In this document: positions 54,757 to 64,000 of the stretch, piece after piece
Position numbering within the stretch: position 1 is the first letter of the stretch
Layout of the letters: the number at the start of each line of letters is the position of its first letter
Origin: Ideonella livida
Lineage (GTDB): Bacteria > Pseudomonadota > Gammaproteobacteria > Burkholderiales > Burkholderiaceae_C
Direction: 5' to 3'
NCBI RefSeq assembly: GCF_010499455.1
Contig: NZ_JAAGOH010000013.1
Coordinates: forward strand, 1-64,000
Length of the DNA: 64,000 nt
Made by a program: the position numbers and the translations under genes
Notes under the pieces: model-generated
What the model was told of the DNA's origin: nothing
Seen by the model: the letters and a program-made list of their open reading frames with translations, nothing else
Database searches by the model: none

Positions 54757-56046
54757 ATGAACAATTTTCAAGCCAAACCGCACACGGCCCTACTTAACGC
54801 CAGATATTTTCGAAAGATTAGAAATATCGGCGATCAGATCACACCACTGATTGCAGGTGCAGTGAGTGGGTTGAATATTAGATTTTGTGGCAATCAAGAG
54901 GCACACCTCTTGAGCCTTGGCAGCATCGCGGCCAGCGCGAACAATGCTTCTGTGATGTGGGGCACCGGCGTCATGGGGCCAGAGTTTTCACTGCCAGCGA
55001 CAAAACCTTTTCATATATCAGCCCTGCGCGGAAAGAGCTCAGCAGCCCATTTGCGCGCACAAGGATGGTTGGACAGGGATGTACCACTCGGAGACCCTGG
55101 AATCCTGGTCTCAGACATGGAAAACGTCTTGTTTGAAAGACGGCCAACCCAGACCGGAAAGATCGGATTTGTACCCCACTACTCTGACAGGTCGCACCCT
55201 GCCGCCAAGGAGTTCCTGAAGAAGGATGGCGTCACCCTGTTGGATGTTCACAGTTCTCCTGAAAAATTCCTTACCGAGATGAGCGAGTGTGAGGCGATTG
55301 TATCTTCAAGCCTACACGGCCTAATTTTTGCGGATGCGTTAGGCATAAAGAGCACTTGGGTCACCATTGCCAACAAAATCGGCGGGGGCGAGTTCAAGTT
55401 CCTTGACTACTACTCAACAACCCAGGACGGCAAGACCTCCCCGACAAGCCTGACCGAAAATTCCTCACTAGCCGAGATACTCGGAGCCGGCTTTGTTTCA
55501 TCAAGTGCCCACCTGAAGCACGACCTGAGAGGCGCTTTCCCGATTGAAGCACTTCAATCCAGCGGTGCCGTGACGGAAATGCCAGAGGGATACGTCGCAC
55601 TAGAAAAATGCCGAAGCGTCATTTTCGAGTCATTTCAATTGACTCCGGAAGAATTGAGCCGACTGTCAAGCCATAGCAGCACGGCACATGGGGTATTTTC
55701 TGCGGCTTTCCGTAGGATCAAGAGCCACTTTTCCACCTGGAGTGAGCCAGCAAAGTTCTCGCTCTTCAGCGAAAAATTTGACCTTTCAGCCAGCGAGAGC
55801 AAATTCCTATCTTCGGTGATGAACTTGCTCGACAAATCCCCCGCGTATGACATCTACGCCATAGACTTTTCAGACAACCAAAAAGTGTCTCCGGTGGAGC
55901 CAATTACTGGAGAGAAACTCACAGAATGGGCCAGCCTCAGGCAACGATTTGCGATCTGCGGCAGGACTGCGTCGCTTGGTCGCCAGACAAAGATTGGCAC
56001 ATTCAAAAATGAGACATGCATAGGCCACCAAGCAAACGCGATATGA
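54757..56046 (+). CDS. Polysaccharide pyruvyl transferase family protein 2
   Basis: 429 residues from ATG 54757; GTG 54730 is also in frame. The N-terminal half is a clear pyruvyltransferase: RYFRKIRNIGDQITPLIAGAVSG, SIAASANNASVMWGTGVMGPE, KIGFVPHYSDRSHP, EAIVSSSLHGLIFADALGI with the catalytic Ser-Leu-His-Gly. A C-terminal part of about 150 residues (EALQSSGAVTEM onwards) is an unrecognised extension. A/T-rich relative to the core. It follows the IS fragments, so its original promoter may have been lost; the next gene is 113 bp on. Confidence 0.88.
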   Translation: MNNFQAKPHTALLNARYFRKIRNIGDQITPLIAGAVSGLNIRFCGNQEAHLLSLGSIAASANNASVMWGTGVMGPEFSLPATKPFHISALRGKSSAAHLRAQGWLDRDVPLGDPGILVSDMENVLFERRPTQTGKIGFVPHYSDRSHPAAKEFLKKDGVTLLDVHSSPEKFLTEMSECEAIVSSSLHGLIFADALGIKSTWVTIANKIGGGEFKFLDYYSTTQDGKTSPTSLTENSSLAEILGAGFVSSSAHLKHDLRGAFPIEALQSSGAVTEMPEGYVALEKCRSVIFESFQLTPEELSRLSSHSSTAHGVFSAAFRRIKSHFSTWSEPAKFSLFSEKFDLSASESKFLSSVMNLLDKSPAYDIYAIDFSDNQKVSPVEPITGEKLTEWASLRQRFAICGRTASLGRQTKIGTFKNETCIGHQANAI

Positions 56047-56159
56047 GCCGGCATTTCAAAATCCCCAAGATCGAATAAATTAAAACTCCTACACTTCAGC
56101 ATCTGCACGCCGAAATCACGCGTACGCAGGTGCCCATCTGAAATTCAGAGAGGCGTTAA

Positions 56160-57125
56160 GTGAGCGACAACCAAAAAGAGATGGAGATCAACCGTCAGGC
56201 AGAAAATTTCGCCAAAGACGACGTCTCGCATCAAGAATACAAGTGCTTTGAAGACTCCCTATCTGCTGTCGGACCAAGAAATCTTATCGACCCATCGAAA
56301 CACGCCAACTTGCAAGAAATTCTCATAAAAAAGGTGAGCGCAGCAGAACCTTTCTCACTCATCCGGCTCGGCGACGGAGAGGGAAATGTCTTGTTTTGGT
56401 CCAAACGGCAGCACGACTATCCTGCACTGGCGAGTCTCGGCATGGAAAGAATATTGGGCCTAATGTTTGGTCGGCTGGCGCCAAAAATCAACTCTTGGGA
56501 TGAATTCGCAGCACCAATTGTCGCAGCAGCTCGCGAAGCAACTTTTGTGGGCATCCCCAACAAAAAGCAGTTCACCACTGCGGTAGATCTGCTTTCAAAG
56601 GCATCAACCGAAAAAGTGGATGTGCGCGGCATGACGGGGGTGGCAGGCGTCTGGGATGCTGTTTCAGCCTTCGGCCAAGAATGGATTGACGATGAAAACC
56701 GCCATTTTGTGAACCGGTACGCCCACAAATTCCTGGCCCAATGGATCGACAGCGTTGTCAAGCAATGCCAGCGACTCAACGTGATCACCTGCTACCCCGA
56801 CCTTCTTGCCCGCATGGCAAATTCTTGGGGCGTCAAGGAGGGCCGCTCCCATCTGATACCAAATCAGGCACTTAATGTGGGCTGGAAACTGACTGAAATC
56901 CACTATCCCGATAGGTACTTTTCAATATCTGAAGAATTGGAGTCAACTGACCTGAGGGGCGAACTCTATCTAGTGGGCGCAGGCCTCCTCGGGAAGGCCT
57001 ACTGCAGGACCATTGAAAAGCAGGGCGGCATGGCAATTGACGTGGGAAGCTTAATGGATGTTTGGCAAGGCATTGGTGTCAGAAAATATCAAACTGAGGA
57101 ATTCGTCGAGAAATATCGCCTCTGA
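56160..57125 (+). CDS. GT-D fold glycosyltransferase-like protein
   Basis: 321 residues from GTG 56160 with AGAGAGG ahead. GT-D marks: FSLIRLGDGEGNVLFW (the DGE motif, about residues 65-80), REATFVGIPN, and a C-terminal LYLVGAGLLGKAYCRTIEKQGGMAIDVGSLMDVWQGIG. Family members transfer sugars to protein-linked or surface glycans. It is the last gene of the A/T-richer island before metH. No signal peptide or membrane segment; presumably cytosolic and acting on a lipid- or protein-linked acceptor. Confidence 0.82.
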   Translation: MSDNQKEMEINRQAENFAKDDVSHQEYKCFEDSLSAVGPRNLIDPSKHANLQEILIKKVSAAEPFSLIRLGDGEGNVLFWSKRQHDYPALASLGMERILGLMFGRLAPKINSWDEFAAPIVAAAREATFVGIPNKKQFTTAVDLLSKASTEKVDVRGMTGVAGVWDAVSAFGQEWIDDENRHFVNRYAHKFLAQWIDSVVKQCQRLNVITCYPDLLARMANSWGVKEGRSHLIPNQALNVGWKLTEIHYPDRYFSISEELESTDLRGELYLVGAGLLGKAYCRTIEKQGGMAIDVGSLMDVWQGIGVRKYQTEEFVEKYRL

Positions 57126-57240
57126 ATTGATCTTTGAGGATTAGAGCCGCAAGGTGCCCAACAACTCCGCCGCCCTGCGTGATTTTCTTGAAAATGAGCA
57201 CTGGACGGCTTGAGATCCAGGAAATTGTCCAGAGGGATTT

Positions 57241-57298
57241 GTAGACGGTTTCCTCGGGCACCATGATCCCCACGTGATTTGCCGACGATACCGTCTAC
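57241..57298. repeat. Imperfect long inverted repeat ahead of metH part 1
   Basis: GTAGACGGT (57241-57249) is the exact complement of ACCGTCTAC (57290-57298), and the arms extend inward to about 17 bp with two mismatches around a loop of about 24 bases. It lies 45-102 bp ahead of the ATG. There is no T run for a terminator. It could be a leader structure, an operator pair or the scar of island insertion. Confidence 0.5.
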
Positions 57299-57342
57299 CG
57301 GGCACTCAGAAGGGCATTCCCCCGGGTCCTACAATCCGCCGG

Positions 57343-58425
<1,083 letters not shown>

Positions 58426-58438
58426 GGCTTCGGTCGTT

Positions 58439-59641
58439 TCAGGCCATGCGAAAGAGTTGGTCCAGGTGGGGGCGCATGCGCACCTCGCTGGAGGGCAGGG
58501 CCTCGGCCACCTCGTGACGGGGCGGCACGGTGATGCGCAGCGCGGGCACGGCCAGCGGCAGGCCCTCGCGGTTGAGCAGGGCCGCCACCTGCTGCGGGGC
58601 CTTAGGGCCTGCCTGGCGCTTGAGGACCAGGGCGGTCTCGCCGCTGGCCAGCCGCACCCAGGTGCCGGGCGGATAGAGCCCCAGCGCCCCCAGCAGGGCC
58701 AGCCCGGCCTCGTCGGCGCTGCCGCCTTCTGAAAAGAAGGCTTGCTGGGCGGCCACCCGGGCAGACAGTGCGGGGCGTCCGCGCCGGATGCTCATGCGCA
58801 CCGCGTAGCGGTCGGCGCGCTGGATCAGGGCGCCCAGGCGGGCAGCGGGGGTACGCTCTTCGACCGGTCCCTGGGGCTGGTCGTGGTGCAGCCGCACCGC
58901 CTCCAGCCAAAGGGGATCGGTGACGCCGGCGGCCTGCAGCAGCTGCATGCCGAGCTGGGCATGGGCGCGCACCTGCACTTGCTGCGGGGCCGACAGGGGC
59001 CTCACCTCACGGGCCAGCTGGTTCTGCAGGGCGTGCATGCCGATGTTCATGGTCAGGGCGGCCTTGAGCAGCGGCGTCTCCCAGGATGGGTCCCAGCGGG
59101 GCAGACGGGGCCCGGCCAGGTCGCACAGCAGCATGACCAGCAGGGCGTGGTGGGTGGCGTAGTCCTCAAAGCTGGTGCCCGCTTCGTAGAAGGTGCGGGC
59201 CAGCAGTTCGTCGGGGCGGCGGCGGAACTGTTGCAGCAGTTCGGCCAGCAGCTCGTCCAGTCGGGGCTGCCAGTCAGGCAGGCTGGTGTCGGCCAGCAGG
59301 ATGCGGGCGCGGGCCTGCAGGTCGGGCCAGGTGGGTTCGGGGTCTCCGGGGCGACGGGCGCCGCTGTCGGCCGAGTAGGTGGGCTTGAGCGCCGCCAGGT
59401 GGGCCAGGGTGGTGTCGTCGCGGTGCAGCTTCTGGGTGACTTCGCGCTGCAGCAGGCGTTGCGCACGCTCAAGTTCACCGGCCTCGACAAACAGGGCGTG
59501 GGCCTGCAGGTGCTCCAGATGCCGGGCTTCCTGCAGCCGGGCGCCACGGGCCACGAGGACCGCGCCGTGTTGGTCACGCAGGGTGAAGGGGAGTGGACGA
59601 CCGGCTTCCACGTCGTCGGCCGGGACGGGGATCAGCTTCAT
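58439..59641 (-). CDS. Degenerate HD-GYP-like protein
   Basis: 400 residues from ATG 59641. The N-terminus (MKLIPVPADDVEAGRPLPF) resembles a small beta-rich adaptor domain. The HD-GYP-like middle has YATHHALLVMLLCDLAGP, but the HD pair position reads ALTMNIGMHAL and HHExxDGxGYP is reduced to HHDQPQG, so metal binding and hydrolysis are unlikely. The C-terminal LYPPGTWVRLASGETALVLKR module is shared with the HD-GYP protein at 48075. Perhaps a c-di-GMP sensor or scaffold. It separates the two metH parts on the opposite strand, ending 13 bp from part 1. Confidence 0.8.
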   Translation of the reverse strand: MKLIPVPADDVEAGRPLPFTLRDQHGAVLVARGARLQEARHLEHLQAHALFVEAGELERAQRLLQREVTQKLHRDDTTLAHLAALKPTYSADSGARRPGDPEPTWPDLQARARILLADTSLPDWQPRLDELLAELLQQFRRRPDELLARTFYEAGTSFEDYATHHALLVMLLCDLAGPRLPRWDPSWETPLLKAALTMNIGMHALQNQLAREVRPLSAPQQVQVRAHAQLGMQLLQAAGVTDPLWLEAVRLHHDQPQGPVEERTPAARLGALIQRADRYAVRMSIRRGRPALSARVAAQQAFFSEGGSADEAGLALLGALGLYPPGTWVRLASGETALVLKRQAGPKAPQQVAALLNREGLPLAVPALRITVPPRHEVAEALPSSEVRMRPHLDQLFRMA

Positions 59642-59795
59642 GGTGGGTCTGGCGGACTGGGCGACGGCCGGGGCGCGGCCGGGTGGGTCGCACATCACGC
59701 GGGCAGGCGCTGCGGGTAAGGCAGTGTGGCGGCGCTGAAGTCTTGGCCATGCGTGGAAAAGCAGCCCCCTGCCGTCCCATAAAATGCGCTCAGCC

Positions 59796-59893
59796 CCGTC
59801 GAGGAGCGTTGCGACAGCCGCGGCCCATGCCGCCGGTTGCCAGGCTCGACAGGGCGGCGTCGTCGCGTGCGGCGCGCCTCAACGGCGCTCACC
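59796..59893 (+). promoter_or_regulatory. S-adenosylhomocysteine (SAH) riboswitch
   Basis: The conserved core is visible: GTCGAGGAGCGTTGCGAC (59798-59815), then CCAGGCTCGAC (59840-59850), then AACGGCGCTCACC (59881-59893). P1 pairs GTCGAG (59798-59803) with CTCGAC (59845-59850); the pseudoknot pairs GAGCG near 59804 with CGCTC near 59886. In known cases SAH binding turns on genes that recycle SAH. A possible -10 (TAAAAT, 59780-59785) lies ahead. About 90 bases separate it from metH part 2. Confidence 0.9.
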
Positions 59894-59981
59894 CCGGCCG
59901 AGGACCGGCCGCCCCGGGTGAGCCCTCAAGCGCGGTGCGTATGGTCTGTGGCCTGTTGTCCCGTTCCTGCCCTGCGCTGCC

Positions 59982-62768
<2,787 letters not shown>

Positions 62769-64000
62769 AAGCTGGCGTTGAGCTGGGTCTCCCACACCAG
62801 GTAGGCCCGGTAACGGTGGAAGAGGTCCACATCCACCGTGCCGGGGTCCTGCCAGAAGTCGGCCAGCTCGCCGGTGTGCACCAGGCCCGGCACGTCATAG
62901 ACCGAGTCGCCCAGGGTGATGACCGGGGTGCGGTGGTAGAGCGACTGCAGGCCGGTGGTGCTGTTGACCGTGACCACGCCCGCCGCATGCTGCAGCAGCG
63001 TGGGCAGGTGCTGGTCGTGCAGGTAGTGCACCCGCCCGGCGATGCCATGCTGGTCAGCCAGGCGCTCGATCAGCTGGCGGTAGTCGTTGTAGGGCCGGTC
63101 CAGGGGATGGTGCTTGAGCACCAGCAGTTTGTCCTGCGGCGCATGGGCGGCAAACGAGTCCATCACATGCTCGATGAACCCGGCCACATGGTCATACGGC
63201 GAGTAGCAGCGGATCTGGCTGTCGTTGTAGACCTGCAGGGGCACCAGGAAGTAGCGCTTGTGTTGGTCGGGCGCCGACAGGTAGGGCAGCATGGCGGCCT
63301 CGGCAAAGTGGTTCTTCCACTTGCGGTAGCCGCCGCGGACCCAGCGCAGGCCTTCGCTGACGGGGCCCAGGTCCCGGTGGTGCTTGTAGTGCGGGTAGGC
63401 CTTGCGGCCGTGACGCTCCGCCCAGGCGTAAGTCATGGAGATGTCGGCCACCACGCTGAACTGCTGGCGCGTGGGACGCGGGGCGGGGATGACCTGCGGC
63501 ACCCAGTCACGGTAGAACTGCGGATCGCGCGGGATGCGCGACTCGGCGTTGACGCCGCCCAGCTCCAGGGTCACATAGTCGGGACGGACGTAACCCTCCT
63601 CGAACACGAAGACGTCAACCTGCCGGGCCCGGGCGCGCTGGATGGCGGTCTCGTGCATCCAGCGGTTCTGACCGAAGAGCACCACGGCGTCGACCGCGTG
63701 GCGCTGCAGCAGTTCGTCCAGGCAATCCCCCCAGGCGGAAGCCGGGTCGCGAAAGTGCGTGACACCCGGGCCGTCGTAGAAGTGGTCGTCGCCGGCATTG
63801 AAGTTGACCTTGTGCACCTGCTGGCCGTGGTCGACCAGCGTGTTGCGCAAGCGCCAGAAGAACGGCCCCATGGGCCCCTGCAGCAGCAGCGTGGAGCTGC
63901 GCGCCAGCAATTGGTCCAGTGAAGTCGGGATCATGGCGGTCGGTGGAGGGATGTGGCCGGACGATGAGGGGAGACGACGCGGACCGCGGGCGGACGGACT

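Noticed and set aside
57126-57342. Cobalamin riboswitch ahead of metH part 1
   Set aside because: No recognisable B12-box or P3-P6 core; only an inverted repeat was seen.

Overview
The window is a GC-rich chromosomal segment of a betaproteobacterium, most likely Burkholderiales (Rubrivivax/Leptothrix/Ideonella-like; inferred, not tested). Supporting signs are strong G/C third-position bias, a two-piece metH, an S-adenosylhomocysteine riboswitch, DUF1840 and DUF3015 proteins, a Yej-type peptide transporter and YbeZ-YbeY-MnmE order. I saw no rRNA, tRNA or CRISPR array.

Layout. 0-2.4 kb: an IS-end-like stretch runs into a 5'-truncated unknown gene, followed by a coupled unknown gene. 2.6-6.3 kb: glmS (-), a lone cyanase, an Lrp/AsnC regulator and a YigZ-family protein; a near-perfect palindrome lies between glmS and the cyanase. 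6.4-14.1 kb: a Yej-like peptide ABC system with two tandem binding proteins divergent from two permeases and a fused double ATPase. 14.1-18.7 kb: TauE-type permease, GMC oxidoreductase with a divergent LysR regulator, MarC. 18.8-19.7 kb: an RRM RNA-binding protein with a Gly/Arg tail and a structured leader that appears to mask its ribosome binding site. 19.8-24.2 kb: lptC-kdsC-kdsD (LPS/Kdo) and a Kef-type antiporter. 24.3-28.9 kb: MBL hydrolase, apt, a cyclic-nucleotide-domain protein and two glycosyltransferases. 29-32.3 kb: mnmE, ybeY, phoH. 32.3-35 kb: DUF3015 and DUF4105 envelope proteins.

35-44.8 kb: ruvA and ruvB lie about 8 kb apart. Between them is a minus-strand copper/metal block: an MbnP/MbnH 'metallo-mystery pair', an outer-membrane barrel-like protein, two PCu(A)C chaperones, a DUF2946 protein, a cysteine-free FNR-type regulator and a NodT-type outer membrane factor. 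FNR/DNR-like palindromes precede the regulator, the DUF2946 gene and the remote cyclic-nucleotide-domain gene. I regard this as the most interesting system here.

44.8-49.5 kb: histidine phosphatase, DUF1840 and an HD-GYP / degenerate GGDEF-EAL c-di-GMP pair. 49.9-57.1 kb: a visibly more A/T-rich glycan-decoration island (HU-like protein, sulfotransferase-like, Branch-type GlcNAc transferase, two pyruvyltransferases, GT-D protein) interrupted by an ISL3-family element. 57.3-62.8 kb: metH in two pieces, separated by an opposite-strand degenerate HD-GYP gene; the second piece carries an SAH riboswitch. 62.6-63.9 kb: a KpsS-type capsule gene whose 3' end overlaps metH antiparallel. The island and kpsS together suggest a modified capsule or exopolysaccharide.
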